This document shows, in pieces, positions 43,684-52,148 of a stretch of DNA of 64,000 bases. Position 1 is the first letter of the stretch, and each line of letters opens with the position of its first letter. The position numbers were made by a program, and so were the translations under genes. Under the pieces are notes generated by a model that was not told the origin of the DNA, made no database searches, and saw only the letters and a program-made list of their open reading frames with translations. The DNA lies in NCBI GenBank assembly GCA_965242845.1, contig CBDETC010000003.1, positions 1,488,001 to 1,552,000 on the forward strand, given 5' to 3'. The stretch is from RHLJ01 sp965242845. Lineage in GTDB: Bacteria; Bacteroidota; Rhodothermia; Balneolales; Balneolaceae.

Positions 43684-44440
43684 GACGATTATCGTTGACG
43701 ATGAGTTTAATGCTACCAGTTTAATACAGCTTTTGCTACAGGAAGACGAAGAGATTGAATTAGTAGCTTCATGCGAAAATGGACTGGAGGCTATTGACGC
43801 AATTCAAACTTTTAAGCCTGACATTGTTTTTCTGGACATTCAAATGCCAGAGGTTGATGGATTTGAAGTAATCAAGAGGGTTCAACGAATACACAAACCA
43901 TATTACATATTTACTACTGCTTACGATGAATTTGCAGTAAAAGCGTTTGAAGTGAACGCAGTCGATTATCTGCTTAAACCTTTTAGTGATGCCCGTTTTA
44001 TTAAGGCTCTTGAAAAAGCAAAAAGGCAAGTACTGAACAACAGCTTTGATGCCTTTTCCGAGAAACTAGCGACATTTATTGAAGGACAGGGCCAAAAGGA
44101 GATTAATGAGAAAAAAAGGAAAATTTCTGTTAAAGTAGATGGAAGGATTTTATTACTGGATATGGACTCCATTCAATGGATAGAAGCAGATAATCAGTAT
44201 GTGAAAATTCATACAACTCAAAAGACATATCTAATAAGAGACTCTCTGAACCGAATAAGCGAAGAGTTGGATGAGGGCACGTTTTATCGGTGTCATCGCT
44301 CTGCTATCATTAATATTAATGAGATCAGAGAGTTCGAACCTTATTTCAAAGGAGACTTCTATATCTATCTGAATAGTGGTACCAAAGTGAAATTATCCAG
44401 GTCAAGAAAAGAGGAACTCTGGAAAATGCTTAACTGGTAA
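43670..44440 (+). CDS. LytTR-type response regulator
   Basis: A 256-residue regulator: receiver domain with D10/D11, phosphoacceptor D56 in IVFLDIQMPEVDGFE and K104-region LLKPFSDA, then a LytTR DNA-binding domain (about residues 145-256, with ILLLDMDSIQWIEADNQYVKIHT and FYRCHRSAIININEIREFEP). The start is taken at ATG 43670 because it gives MKKFKTIIVDDE; an in-frame GTG one codon upstream lies inside the ribosome-binding site AAAGGAG. Targets are unknown; the NTF2-like and peroxiredoxin-like genes downstream are candidates. Confidence 0.92.
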   Translation: MKKFKTIIVDDEFNATSLIQLLLQEDEEIELVASCENGLEAIDAIQTFKPDIVFLDIQMPEVDGFEVIKRVQRIHKPYYIFTTAYDEFAVKAFEVNAVDYLLKPFSDARFIKALEKAKRQVLNNSFDAFSEKLATFIEGQGQKEINEKKRKISVKVDGRILLLDMDSIQWIEADNQYVKIHTTQKTYLIRDSLNRISEELDEGTFYRCHRSAIININEIREFEPYFKGDFYIYLNSGTKVKLSRSRKEELWKMLNW

Positions 44441-44542
44441 ATACCCGGTTCACAACAGGATTAACTCAAGTCACAACATTTCCTACTGTGGCTTTTTTAA
44501 TTGGCGGTACTATTGATCATCAATTAATTAATACGAGGATTC

Positions 44543-44983
44543 ATGTTTAGAATATTAGGTATTGTCTTGATGGTTTTATTATCGATTGTAAGTGTCAATG
44601 CCCAAGAACCAATGAGTAACGAAAAAGCCACGATTGGAGCATTAATTGGCCAATACGTGCAGGCAGGCGATGATAGAAATGTTGACGTTTTTGAATCGAT
44701 ACTGGATTCAAACTTTAGAATAGTCGTAAATGGGTTTAGAGGTCAGGCAGGGATTACCATCATTGATAAGAGTACTTACATAACACTGATTGAGTCCGAA
44801 AGAATTGGTGGTGATACCAGGACCTATACAGTCGAGTATATTGATGTGAAGGAAAATATAGCCACTGCTAAAGTAGTGATTGAAGGTACTACCGTGCTAT
44901 TCACCTCTTTTTATCAGTTCGTAAAAAATGAAGAAGGTTCCTGGCATTTAATTGGCGATATGCCTTATACGGAGGCAAAATGA
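44543..44983 (+). CDS. Secreted NTF2-like protein
   Basis: A 146-residue protein with a signal peptide (MFRILGIVLMVLLSIVSVNAQ) and an NTF2/SnoaL-like or lumazine-binding-like alpha+beta cone (ALIGQYVQAGDDRNVDVFESILDSNF, then the strand pattern YTVEYIDVKENIATAKVVIEG and FTSFYQFVKNEEGSWHLIGD). Such domains bind small ligands or act as simple enzymes; nothing marks a specific activity here. The stop overlaps the next start by 4 nt (ATGA), so it is coupled to the peroxiredoxin-like gene. Confidence 0.75.
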   Translation: MFRILGIVLMVLLSIVSVNAQEPMSNEKATIGALIGQYVQAGDDRNVDVFESILDSNFRIVVNGFRGQAGITIIDKSTYITLIESERIGGDTRTYTVEYIDVKENIATAKVVIEGTTVLFTSFYQFVKNEEGSWHLIGDMPYTEAK

Positions 44984-45609
44984 AGACGTGGAAGAAAGTG
45001 ATATTGATTCTGCTAGGGGTAATTGTTCTCTCTGTTGCCGGATTGCTGATTGCTTTTACTTCTGAGTTTGGAATGAGTAATCATCTTAAAACAGGAACAA
45101 AAGCGCCAGAATTCATTGCTTATACTATTGATGGAGATGAGGTCACACTTCAGAACTATAAAGGGAAGAAAGTATTTTTGGCCTTTTTTAGATTCGCCGG
45201 ATGCCCAATCTGTAATTTTAGAGTACATGAGTTGATTGAGAATTATGAATTACTAGAGTCCAGAGGTATTGAAGTAGTTGCTGTGTTTGAATCCAGCAGC
45301 GAATTACTCAAACAATACACTGAGGACGCAGATATACCATTTACTATTATTTCTGACCCGGATGCTCTGCTTTATAAGAAATACGGAGTTAATAAATCTA
45401 TCAAAAAGGTGTTTAGAGCTGTGAATGATGAACAAATAGCCAAAAATGGAAAAGAAGGGGAAGAACTATATGATGGCAATACTTATGACATTGATGGGAA
45501 TATCATAAGAACAACTGCAGATATTCTAATCAATCAACAAGGTATTATTGAAATTGCACATTATGGTGATGCAATAGGAGATCACGTTCCTATTTCTTCA
45601 TTGAACTAG
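44980..45609 (+). CDS. Membrane-anchored peroxiredoxin-like (AhpC/TSA) protein
   Basis: A 209-residue protein anchored by one N-terminal span (residues 6-27), with a thioredoxin-fold domain outside the cytoplasm. The start of the fold is GTKAPEFIAYTIDGDEVTLQNYKGKKVFLAFFRFAGCPICNFR: a C75-x-x-C78 pair replaces the usual single peroxidatic cysteine context, as in the AhpC/TSA PRX-like subgroup. Later strands include EVVAVFESSSELLKQY and FTIISDPDALLYKKYGV. It probably reduces peroxides or disulfides in the periplasm. It is coupled to the NTF2-like gene. Confidence 0.82.
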   Translation: MKTWKKVILILLGVIVLSVAGLLIAFTSEFGMSNHLKTGTKAPEFIAYTIDGDEVTLQNYKGKKVFLAFFRFAGCPICNFRVHELIENYELLESRGIEVVAVFESSSELLKQYTEDADIPFTIISDPDALLYKKYGVNKSIKKVFRAVNDEQIAKNGKEGEELYDGNTYDIDGNIIRTTADILINQQGIIEIAHYGDAIGDHVPISSLN

Positions 45610-45669
45610 TTGTGTAAGCCCTGAGCTTTATCAGTTGATCAGGAAGTGATCTTTACTATATTCCGGTCA

Positions 45670-46977
45670 ATGAGTACTACAACAAGTATTAACCCGGTTA
45701 CTTCTTCATCCATTTTTCCAATCTTATTGGTGAATTTTATTGGGGCCCTTGGCTATAGCCTCGTGCTTCCATTCCTGATTGTACTGGTTTTAAACTTTGG
45801 TGGAAATGAAGTGATATATGGTGTTCTGGGCGCTACCTATTCATTCTTCCAGTTCATTGGTGCTCCAATACTTGGTAAATGGTCAGATACTCAGGGCAGG
45901 AAAAGGATTTTGATTCTAAGTCAGGTAGGGACTTTTGTAGCATGGGTCTTATTCCTGGTAGCGCTCGTAATTCCAAACACTGTTCTTTTTGAAATCGAAT
46001 CTTCAACAATAGGAGTATTTCTATTATCTATTCCCTTAATCATTTTATTTGCAGCTCGTGCCCTGGATGGAATCACTGGAGGAAATATCTCTGTTGCCAA
46101 TGCCTATTTGTCCGATATAAGTACGGATGAAACCCGAAAGAGTAATTTTGGGAAGATGGCAGCTTCCTCGAACTTGGGCTTCATCATTGGGCCGGCTTTG
46201 GCTGGGGTTTTGGGCTCAACGGTGTTAGAAGAAAAGCTTCCTGTGTTAGTAACCATGCTCATATCTCTGGTAGCGATTGCTGTGATTAAGTTCTTACTAA
46301 AGGAATCCAATCCATGCGCCAGAAAAGATCAGGTACAAACAGGAGAGTTCAAGAAAGTGCTCGGAGCCGAAGTAAAGAACTGCTATGATGATACCAGCAC
46401 AAAAAAGGCAGGGTTCTTTGAAATAGCCCGAATGGAGTGGATCGGATTTATCCTGGTTCTTTATTTCCTCATCTTCCTTTCCTTCAACTTCTTTTATGTC
46501 GCCTTTCCGGTTCATGCGGTACAGGCTTTGGGTTGGGACTTATTTCAACTGGGGATATTCTTTTCGGTGATGGGAGCTATCATGGTACTTGTTCAAGGGC
46601 CGATTCTGTCCTGGATTTCCAACAAACTTTCCGAAGGAATACTCATTGTAGTGGGTAGTCTGGTTCTGGCGATTGGATTTTTTCTATTTACCAAACAGGA
46701 TATGGTGTTGGTTTATCTGGCAGTAACTTGCTTTGCGGTTGGTAATGGAATTATGTGGCCCTCATTCCTTTCTGTGTTGTCTCAGAAAGCAGGAGGGGAG
46801 TACCAGGGTATCATCCAGGGCTATGCAAGCAGTATGGGAAGCTTAGCTAGTATTATTGGTATGCTTTCCGGTGGATTTGCTTACGGTTTGATGGGAGGGC
46901 TACTTTTTTGGGTACCGGCTATATTAATGACAGGGATAAGTTTTATATCCGTTCGGTTTTTGAGGACCAGCTCTTAG
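45670..46977 (+). CDS. Major facilitator superfamily transporter (TetA-like)
   Basis: A 435-residue 12-span MFS protein of the drug/proton antiporter type. The motif A loop after span 2 is GAPILGKWSDTQGRKRIL, and span 5 carries the NLGFIIGPALAGVLG stretch of motif C type. A longer loop (residues about 210-255, NPCARKDQVQTGEFKK) separates the two halves. The start is placed at ATG 45670; an upstream in-frame GTG at 45646 would add eight residues without a better ribosome-binding site. The substrate is unknown. Confidence 0.88.
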   Translation: MSTTTSINPVTSSSIFPILLVNFIGALGYSLVLPFLIVLVLNFGGNEVIYGVLGATYSFFQFIGAPILGKWSDTQGRKRILILSQVGTFVAWVLFLVALVIPNTVLFEIESSTIGVFLLSIPLIILFAARALDGITGGNISVANAYLSDISTDETRKSNFGKMAASSNLGFIIGPALAGVLGSTVLEEKLPVLVTMLISLVAIAVIKFLLKESNPCARKDQVQTGEFKKVLGAEVKNCYDDTSTKKAGFFEIARMEWIGFILVLYFLIFLSFNFFYVAFPVHAVQALGWDLFQLGIFFSVMGAIMVLVQGPILSWISNKLSEGILIVVGSLVLAIGFFLFTKQDMVLVYLAVTCFAVGNGIMWPSFLSVLSQKAGGEYQGIIQGYASSMGSLASIIGMLSGGFAYGLMGGLLFWVPAILMTGISFISVRFLRTSS

Positions 46978-46998
46978 ATATGCCACACTTCTATCTCT

Positions 46999-47108
46999 GT
47001 CATCCCGCACCCAGATGCGGGATCTGTAGGGGAATAAGGCGTTGATCTACGAACAGTTGAAATCAACGGAACAACCATTACAGATCCCGGGTCAAGCCCG
47101 GGATGACT
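46999..47108. repeat. REP-like palindrome (GTCATCCCGC / GGGATGAC ends)
   Basis: GTCATCCCGCACCCAGATGC and GGGATCTGTAG on the left pair with CTACAGATCCC-like ACAGATCCCGGGTCAAGCCC and GGGATGAC on the right, forming a long interrupted stem between the MFS gene and the minus-strand gene at 47152. A related sequence is at 60661-60715 (GTCATCCCTGAC, TTGATCCGGGATCTGTGG). Confidence 0.7.
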
Positions 47109-47151
47109 GAAAATAGGAGTTCAGGGTGACCATTAACTATTAACAAAGTGG

Positions 47152-47877
47152 CTAATCCACTTTATTAGCCAGGGTATCATGATGTTCGAGGAGGAGGGAG
47201 CGAAGATAACTTCCGATATAATTTACTCCTTCAAATCCGGCCTTTTTTGCAGCTTCATCTTCATCCTCAAAGGTAGTTTCTCCATCACCGGCAAAATCTC
47301 TAAGGTTATAATAAGCTCCGATAGTAAAAATATCCCAGGATGGACCGAAGACCCTGGTGAAGATCAAATTTCCTTTGTGGTCGATGTGACTATAAAATAC
47401 ATTCTCCATTTGTCGTTGTTTCAGCAACTCTTCCTGTTTTCCAGCTAATGCAGTAAAAATTTCAATGTGGAAATAGCCATACTCTTCAAACCAGCTTACA
47501 AAGGTTTCTTTATCAGGTCCTTCCACAATGGCTTCTTCCTGGAAGCTAACTAAATCAAAGAACTCGTCTCCATAAGCTTTATCCAGGGTAGAGGAAGAGC
47601 TCCGGTTTCGAATGTTTTCTTCCGATAGGTACGAGCTAATACTTTCGATTGGATAGATGAGCATCAAATCCCAGTGGTCTCCCTGGCTATGACGAAGCAA
47701 ATAGGGCTTGTCGATACCATATTCATCATGATTAGCTATATCCTTTTTAACTTCGTCAATTAATTCCAATAAATCTCCCGGATTGGCCCGCAGTAAGGTG
47801 ACTTTATATTGCTGAGTTTGAGCTGTGATTGATAGGCTGAGAAAACAAAAGCCGAAAACAAGGAGAGTTTTTTTCAT
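47152..47877 (-). CDS. Secreted protein of unknown function
   Basis: A 241-residue protein with a clear signal peptide (MKKTLLVFGFCFLSLSITAQ). The remainder is alpha+beta with two similar halves: YKVTLLRANPGDLLELIDEV...GDHWDLMLIYPI and YFHIEIFTALAGKQEELLKQ...GNLIFTRVFGPSWDIFTIGAYYNL, reminiscent of a ferredoxin-like dimeric alpha-beta barrel (NIPSNAP/monooxygenase-like) duplicated in one chain. No family was recognised for certain. It follows the DUF6090-type gene by 4 nt and belongs to the same operon. Confidence 0.75.
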   Translation of the reverse strand: MKKTLLVFGFCFLSLSITAQTQQYKVTLLRANPGDLLELIDEVKKDIANHDEYGIDKPYLLRHSQGDHWDLMLIYPIESISSYLSEENIRNRSSSSTLDKAYGDEFFDLVSFQEEAIVEGPDKETFVSWFEEYGYFHIEIFTALAGKQEELLKQRQMENVFYSHIDHKGNLIFTRVFGPSWDIFTIGAYYNLRDFAGDGETTFEDEDEAAKKAGFEGVNYIGSYLRSLLLEHHDTLANKVD

Positions 47878-47881
47878 TGTA

Positions 47882-48643
47882 CTATTTGCTGAGTATTAAT
47901 ATTTCTTCTTCGAGCTGTGCCAAAACCACATCGATATTTTTGCTGGTTGCAACAAGCTGGTCGACTTGTATCACATACATTCTCTTTTGAGTAAGTATGG
48001 TATTCTCATATTTATAATTATCCAAAAGAGAACTCCAGCTTATTTCTTTGTAGAAATCCAATCCACCAATATCAAAGTCGTTTAAGTTCAACTCCAGGTT
48101 TTGTGTGATAGTGAAGAGCTCATTTGTTTGAGGGTTTAAATCCCGGTCGAGGTGGTTGTTCAGCATATCCTGCCTTTTTTGAACATCAATAAAATCTCCT
48201 TCATATAACTCCACGATATCACCTCTAAGCTGATCATCTCGAATTAATGTGCCAAGGAAACCTCCAATTTGGGAATACCCGGAAATAGCTGGAGAAAAAA
48301 AGAAACGCTTGTGGATTATAGAAACATAAACGCCAAAGGCAGGTACTTTTGACTCTTTATCTATACTTCTCAGAATAGAATCAGCGGCACTTTCTGCTAA
48401 TTGAATGTTTGTAAGTAGCTCCTCTATTCTTGTCTGATTGACTTCAAGATCAGATTTGATCTGAGTAAGAATCTTTAATTCCTGCCCTCTCTTTATTCTT
48501 TCCTCATTCAGGTTATCAATTTGAAAGGCAATGAGGATACCAAGTACAACGAGTAGGATTTCTCCCAACCCATAAAGGAAGTAAGACCTGAACTTACCTT
48601 CCTCCAATAATTTTTCCCTTATCCTCCGAAAGAAACGCAGCAT
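47882..48643 (-). CDS. DUF6090-type membrane protein
   Basis: A 253-residue protein of a family frequent in this phylum: a basic N-terminus (MLRFFRRIREKLLEEGKFRSY), one membrane span (YGLGEILLVVLGILIAFQI), then DNLNEERIKRGQELKILTQIKSDLEVNQTRIEEL and a mostly helical extracytoplasmic part. The function is unknown. The start is 48643, where the family begins; a longer frame from 48787 would add 48 residues that run through an intergenic palindrome and have no family character. Confidence 0.82.
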   Translation of the reverse strand: MLRFFRRIREKLLEEGKFRSYFLYGLGEILLVVLGILIAFQIDNLNEERIKRGQELKILTQIKSDLEVNQTRIEELLTNIQLAESAADSILRSIDKESKVPAFGVYVSIIHKRFFFSPAISGYSQIGGFLGTLIRDDQLRGDIVELYEGDFIDVQKRQDMLNNHLDRDLNPQTNELFTITQNLELNLNDFDIGGLDFYKEISWSSLLDNYKYENTILTQKRMYVIQVDQLVATSKNIDVVLAQLEEEILILSK

Positions 48644-48735
48644 TGAATAATTTTTTGAAAGAGTGTACTGCGTTTCTTCCAGTAAGACAAATAGGGGATA
48701 AGCTTTAGGAATATGGGAATCCGTCCGCGAGGTAC

Positions 48736-48778
48736 GAAGCGGTCTCAGGACACTAAGCAATAACTCTGAGATTGCTTC
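48736..48778. repeat. Imperfect inverted repeat (GAAGCGGTCTCAG / CTGAGATTGCTTC)
   Basis: The arms (48736-48748 and 48766-48778) match at 11 of 13 positions across a 17-nt spacer. The element lies in the 172-nt gap between the SRPBCC gene and the DUF6090-type gene and resembles the other REP-like intergenic elements in size and GC content. Confidence 0.5.
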
Positions 48779-48815
48779 TCCCGACATCCGTCAGGATCGC
48801 AAATGGAGAATGAAA

Positions 48816-49352
48816 CTAGATTAGCTTTTCGTATTCCTCTTCAAGTGGCATATGAACACTCCAAAAGCCTTTGGGCTTTTGATTGTTCAGGACGTCTTCA
48901 AGAATATCAAGATGAGTATGCCATCCGGCACTTACTCCAATCTTGAAGTCGTGAGAATCGGGAACGCGCTTATGAGTTAAAATTAAAAGCACTTTATTCT
49001 CTCCAGCCTCAGAAAGCTCAAAAGTAACCTCGGAAGAAGTGTTATCAACTTCATTCCAGGTATAACTAAGCTTGGAATAAGGATTCCACTCCGTTACTTC
49101 TCCAAACATCGTACTGGTTTCACCAATGTCCTTGTATTTCTCTGGAAGAGGCTCATACTCGCCACTTAGTGAATGGTGATCAAAATTATGGGTTACTTTA
49201 CCGCCAACTTTAGCTTCTACATCTCCACCGGAAAGCCATTTTCCTTTGTGCTCCGATTTTGTGAGGCAATCCCAGACTAACTCAAGATTGCCGGTAAGTA
49301 CTCGTTTGAATTGAAGGGTTTCTTTGTCTAAAAAATTTCCAAATTGATTCAT
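48816..49352 (-). CDS. SRPBCC (AHSA1-like) domain protein
   Basis: A 178-residue START/Bet v 1-like single-domain protein of the activator-of-Hsp90-ATPase (AHSA1) type: VLTGNLELVWDCLTKSEHKGKWL, then VGGKVTHNFDHH, FGEVTEWNPYSKLSYTWNE and SAGWHTHLDILEDVLN. The family binds hydrophobic ligands; the ligand is unknown. It is the last gene of an operon led by an ArsR-family repressor and lies 3 nt after a second SRPBCC gene. Confidence 0.85.
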   Translation of the reverse strand: MNQFGNFLDKETLQFKRVLTGNLELVWDCLTKSEHKGKWLSGGDVEAKVGGKVTHNFDHHSLSGEYEPLPEKYKDIGETSTMFGEVTEWNPYSKLSYTWNEVDNTSSEVTFELSEAGENKVLLILTHKRVPDSHDFKIGVSAGWHTHLDILEDVLNNQKPKGFWSVHMPLEEEYEKLI

Positions 49353-49355
49353 GAT

Positions 49356-49856
49356 TTATCCTGCTAAAGTTTCTAAGTGTTTGTCCAGGCAATCGAAGCT
49401 GGAGTTCCAGCCTTCCACTGTATGCATCTTCTCATGAAGATCTCTATCACGTTGAGTAGGGTAGGTCATAGTCAGCGTGAGTTTTGTTTTTCCATCTACT
49501 TCTTCGAATAATGCGGTGATGGTATCGATATGAGGGATTTCCAGGTTCATTTTTTTAGCCATTTCCTTGTACTCATCTCCAAATTCATCCGTCGAGACAA
49601 TCTTTTTATTCTCAACAATCTCCATAAAACGGCCGGTAACCGGATATTCCATTCCATTCGGTGCCGTCATAATGTATTTGGTACGCCCGCCTACTTCGAA
49701 CTCATATTCTTCCACTCTTGTAGTAAAACCTTCTGGTCCCCACCATTTGGCTATATGTTCTGGTTGAGTCCATACTTTGTAGAATAATTCTACAGGTGCA
49801 TCAAACACCCTGGTAATGATAATAGGGGGTATTTCATGCGTTTTCTCACTAGTCAT
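49356..49856 (-). CDS. SRPBCC (AHSA1-like) domain protein
   Basis: A 166-residue AHSA1-type protein: IITRVFDAPVELFYKVWTQPEHIAKWWGPEGF is the standard opening, with EVGGRTKYIMTAPNG and a C-terminal TVEGWNSSFDCLDKHLETLAG. It lies between the ArsR gene (2 nt upstream) and the second SRPBCC gene (3 nt downstream). ArsR plus one or two SRPBCC proteins is a recurrent bacterial arrangement whose physiological role is unknown. Confidence 0.87.
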   Translation of the reverse strand: MTSEKTHEIPPIIITRVFDAPVELFYKVWTQPEHIAKWWGPEGFTTRVEEYEFEVGGRTKYIMTAPNGMEYPVTGRFMEIVENKKIVSTDEFGDEYKEMAKKMNLEIPHIDTITALFEEVDGKTKLTLTMTYPTQRDRDLHEKMHTVEGWNSSFDCLDKHLETLAG

Positions 49857-49858
49857 AG

Positions 49859-50188
49859 TTAATCCTTGTTAGTGTTTTGTTGAATTTCTTTGAGGTAGCT
49901 GTCCAGAGCATCCAGGCGGTTATTCCAAAGCCTCATATTCTTTTCCACCCATTCCGAAACCGGGTTTAGCTCTTCGGGTTTAAGCTCACAAATCCGTTCC
50001 CGGCCTTCTTGCTGGATATCAATGAGATTGCACTCTTCCAGTATTTTAATATGCTTGGAAATAGCCGGGCGGCTAATATCAAACTGATCAGCAATGGCAT
50101 TAAGATTCAAAGGCTCACCTTTAGCCAAAAGGCTGATTATTTCTCTGCGGGTGGGATCTGCGATTCCCTGGAAAACATCTCGTCTCAT
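49859..50188 (-). CDS. ArsR/SdpR-family transcriptional repressor
   Basis: A 109-residue winged-helix protein: MRRDVFQGIADPTRREIISLLAKG and the recognition helix region ISRPAISKHIKILEECNLI, followed by the wing GRERICELKPEEL and a C-terminal helix. No metal-binding cysteine motif (ELCVCDL type) is present, so it is not a metalloid sensor of the classic kind. Two matching palindromes upstream (50206-50247) are probable binding sites, implying autoregulation of the three-gene operon. Confidence 0.9.
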   Translation of the reverse strand: MRRDVFQGIADPTRREIISLLAKGEPLNLNAIADQFDISRPAISKHIKILEECNLIDIQQEGRERICELKPEELNPVSEWVEKNMRLWNNRLDALDSYLKEIQQNTNKD

Positions 50189-50205
50189 AATTCTGTTGAT
50201 TTAAT

Positions 50206-50247
50206 GTAACCGAACGGTTACTAATATATATGTAACAATTCGGTTAC
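50206..50247 (-). promoter_or_regulatory. Paired palindromic operators of the ArsR-SRPBCC operon
   Basis: GTAACCGAACGGTTAC (50206-50221) and GTAACAATTCGGTTAC (50232-50247) are two inverted repeats of the same half-site GTAACCG, with centres 26 bp apart. They lie 18-59 nt upstream of the ArsR start codon, where a promoter should be. Half-site identity across both sites argues for specific recognition, most simply by the adjacent repressor. Confidence 0.7.
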
Positions 50248-50366
50248 GCAAATAAAAATTCTGAGAACTTAGATTCTGAAAGAGGAGGGGGTATGAGTAG
50301 TTACACAAAAATGATTTTAGTAGACTTTTTATAAACGATTTCCCAGCGAACGATCAACCGCTTCTG

Positions 50367-50374
50367 TATCTTTG
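50367..50374 (+). promoter_or_regulatory. Candidate -7 box very close to the holA start
   Basis: TATCTTTG matches TAnnTTTG exactly and ends only 8 nt before the holA ATG. Transcription from it would give an almost leaderless message. No TTG is found 19-21 bp upstream, so the -33 part is poor and the assignment is uncertain. Confidence 0.35.
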
Positions 50375-50382
50375 CCCATTCT

Positions 50383-51441
50383 ATGGCAGCCAAAAAGCAA
50401 AACAGTTCGGATATTTTTCAACAGCTTCAGCAGGAAATAGGGTCAGGGAGTCTTAAGCCTGTTTACTATTTATTTGGAGAAGAGGAATTCTATCTGGATC
50501 AGCTGCTGGATCGTTTTTCAAATATTCTCCCCGAACACGAAAAGGACTTTAACTTTGATTTGCTGTATGGCCAGGATATAAGTCCCGCTAAAGTTTTGGG
50601 CATTGCCCGAAGCTTTCCAATGATGGCTGAACGAAGGGTGCTTATTATTCGCAATTTCCTTCAAACAGCAAAAGGAGCAGCTGGTGAAGGGGATATGAAT
50701 GATTTCATTGCCTACTTCGAGAACCCAAATCCTGCCTGTCTATTAGTTCTTTTTGATACCTCAAAACCAGCCGGGAATACTAAAATTGGAAAGGCACTAT
50801 CTAAGAACCCGAATGTTGGGTTTCATCAGTTTGAATCCATGCCTGATTACCTCGTTCCTGAGTGGGTAATTAGCTGGGTTGAATCTCACCATAAGAAAAA
50901 GATTGATGCGGGCGCGGCACAGTTATTAGCTCAGTTTGTGGGTAATAATTTGCAGCTATTGTCTACTGAAATAGACAAAGTGTGCACTTTTGTGGACACT
51001 TCTGATTCGGTCTCGGAAGCTGATGTGAAAAAAATAATCGGCTCATACCGCGAATTTACGGCTCTGGAGCTCAAAGAAGCGGTAATCAAGAGGGATTTGG
51101 AAAAAGCACTGTATATCTCGGAACAGATGTTGCAACACAGTAAGACAGACACGGGGGAGTTAATCCGACTCGTGGGGTTCTTTTACAGTGTGTTTGTGAA
51201 TATCTGGCAGATTAGAAGGCTGGCCGACCGAGGTAATGCTAAACAACAAGTTCAGGCTCAGCTAGGCATCAGCAACAACTGGTATTTTAATAAGTTGTGG
51301 GATGATGCTTCTCAATTCAGATATGGTGACATGCCCAGGGTTTTTGAAGCCCTGCTTGATGCCGATAAATCCATTAAAGGGTTCTCTACACTCGACTCCA
51401 CTTCGATTTTATTCCTCCTTGTTAGGCGAATGATTGGCTAA
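50383..51441 (+). CDS. holA: DNA polymerase III delta subunit
   Basis: A 352-residue clamp-loader wrench subunit that opens the sliding clamp at the replication fork. The sequence follows the family: QEIGSGSLKPVYYLFGEEEFYLDQLLDR at the start, ARSFPMMAERRVLIIRNF, then LLVLFDTSKPAG, the domain-II helix AAQLLAQFVGNNLQLLSTEIDKV, and a C-terminal helical domain with GELIRLVGFFYSVFVNIWQIRRL. It stands alone between the ArsR operon, transcribed divergently, and the sigma-factor gene. Confidence 0.9.
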   Translation: MAAKKQNSSDIFQQLQQEIGSGSLKPVYYLFGEEEFYLDQLLDRFSNILPEHEKDFNFDLLYGQDISPAKVLGIARSFPMMAERRVLIIRNFLQTAKGAAGEGDMNDFIAYFENPNPACLLVLFDTSKPAGNTKIGKALSKNPNVGFHQFESMPDYLVPEWVISWVESHHKKKIDAGAAQLLAQFVGNNLQLLSTEIDKVCTFVDTSDSVSEADVKKIIGSYREFTALELKEAVIKRDLEKALYISEQMLQHSKTDTGELIRLVGFFYSVFVNIWQIRRLADRGNAKQQVQAQLGISNNWYFNKLWDDASQFRYGDMPRVFEALLDADKSIKGFSTLDSTSILFLLVRRMIG

Positions 51442-51495
51442 ATAACCCATCGATCGCCAATTAACATTAACTGGAATGAAATTTGGAGATCGAAA

Positions 51496-52107
51496 ATGGA
51501 TGCGTTCAATCATGCTGTTATTGCAAGCTATAGCGATGAAGACTTAATGGAATACTTTCAAGAGGGGAAGACTCTTGCCTTTAATGAACTGGTAACACGC
51601 TATACCGATCGCCTCCACAATTTTTTGTATCGCTACACTCATAACCATCAGGATTGCGAAGACCTTGTTCAGGAAACTTTTTTAAGGGTTCATAAAAGCA
51701 AACAGTCTTATGTGAGAATCGCCAAATTCAGTACCTGGATGTACACTATTGCTCTAAACCTTGCCAAGAGTTTGTACAAGAAGAAGTCCAGGATGCAGCA
51801 GGTTTCTATCCATAAAGATGATTCAGATCCAAACGATTATGAGCTAACTATTGAGGATAAAGCTATTCTGCAGGATGAAGAATTGCATCAGCAATTGAGC
51901 ATAGAACAGTTGGAAAAGGCTTTGATGAGTTTGGCGCCTGAATTCAGAGAAGTAGTGGTATATCGCGATCTCCAGGAGTTTAGTTATGAGGAAATTGCTG
52001 AGATGACTGGTGTGGCAATGGGTACCGTAAAATCCAGGATCAACCGTGGAAGAGCTCAAATTCAACAAATGATCGGAAGTTATGTGGATATGGGAACATC
52101 TTTCTAG
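51496..52107 (+). CDS. ECF-type RNA polymerase sigma factor
   Basis: A 203-residue sigma-70 family factor. Region 2 is FNELVTRYTDRLHNFLYRYTHNHQDCEDLVQETFLRVHKS and region 4 is LAPEFREVVVYRDLQEFSYEEIAEMTGVAMGTVKSRINRGRAQI. A 67-residue acidic gene follows 41 nt later and may encode its antagonist. The promoter set it reads cannot be inferred. The length and linker are normal for the RpoE-like group. Confidence 0.92.
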   Translation: MDAFNHAVIASYSDEDLMEYFQEGKTLAFNELVTRYTDRLHNFLYRYTHNHQDCEDLVQETFLRVHKSKQSYVRIAKFSTWMYTIALNLAKSLYKKKSRMQQVSIHKDDSDPNDYELTIEDKAILQDEELHQQLSIEQLEKALMSLAPEFREVVVYRDLQEFSYEEIAEMTGVAMGTVKSRINRGRAQIQQMIGSYVDMGTSF

Positions 52108-52148
52108 AATCAGACTACAAGGTTCTAAAGATGGACTAGCATTACCAT

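Noticed and set aside
48644..48787. 48-residue N-terminal extension of the DUF6090-type protein
   Set aside because: The extension is translated from an intergenic inverted repeat, and the family begins at the methionine encoded at 48643.
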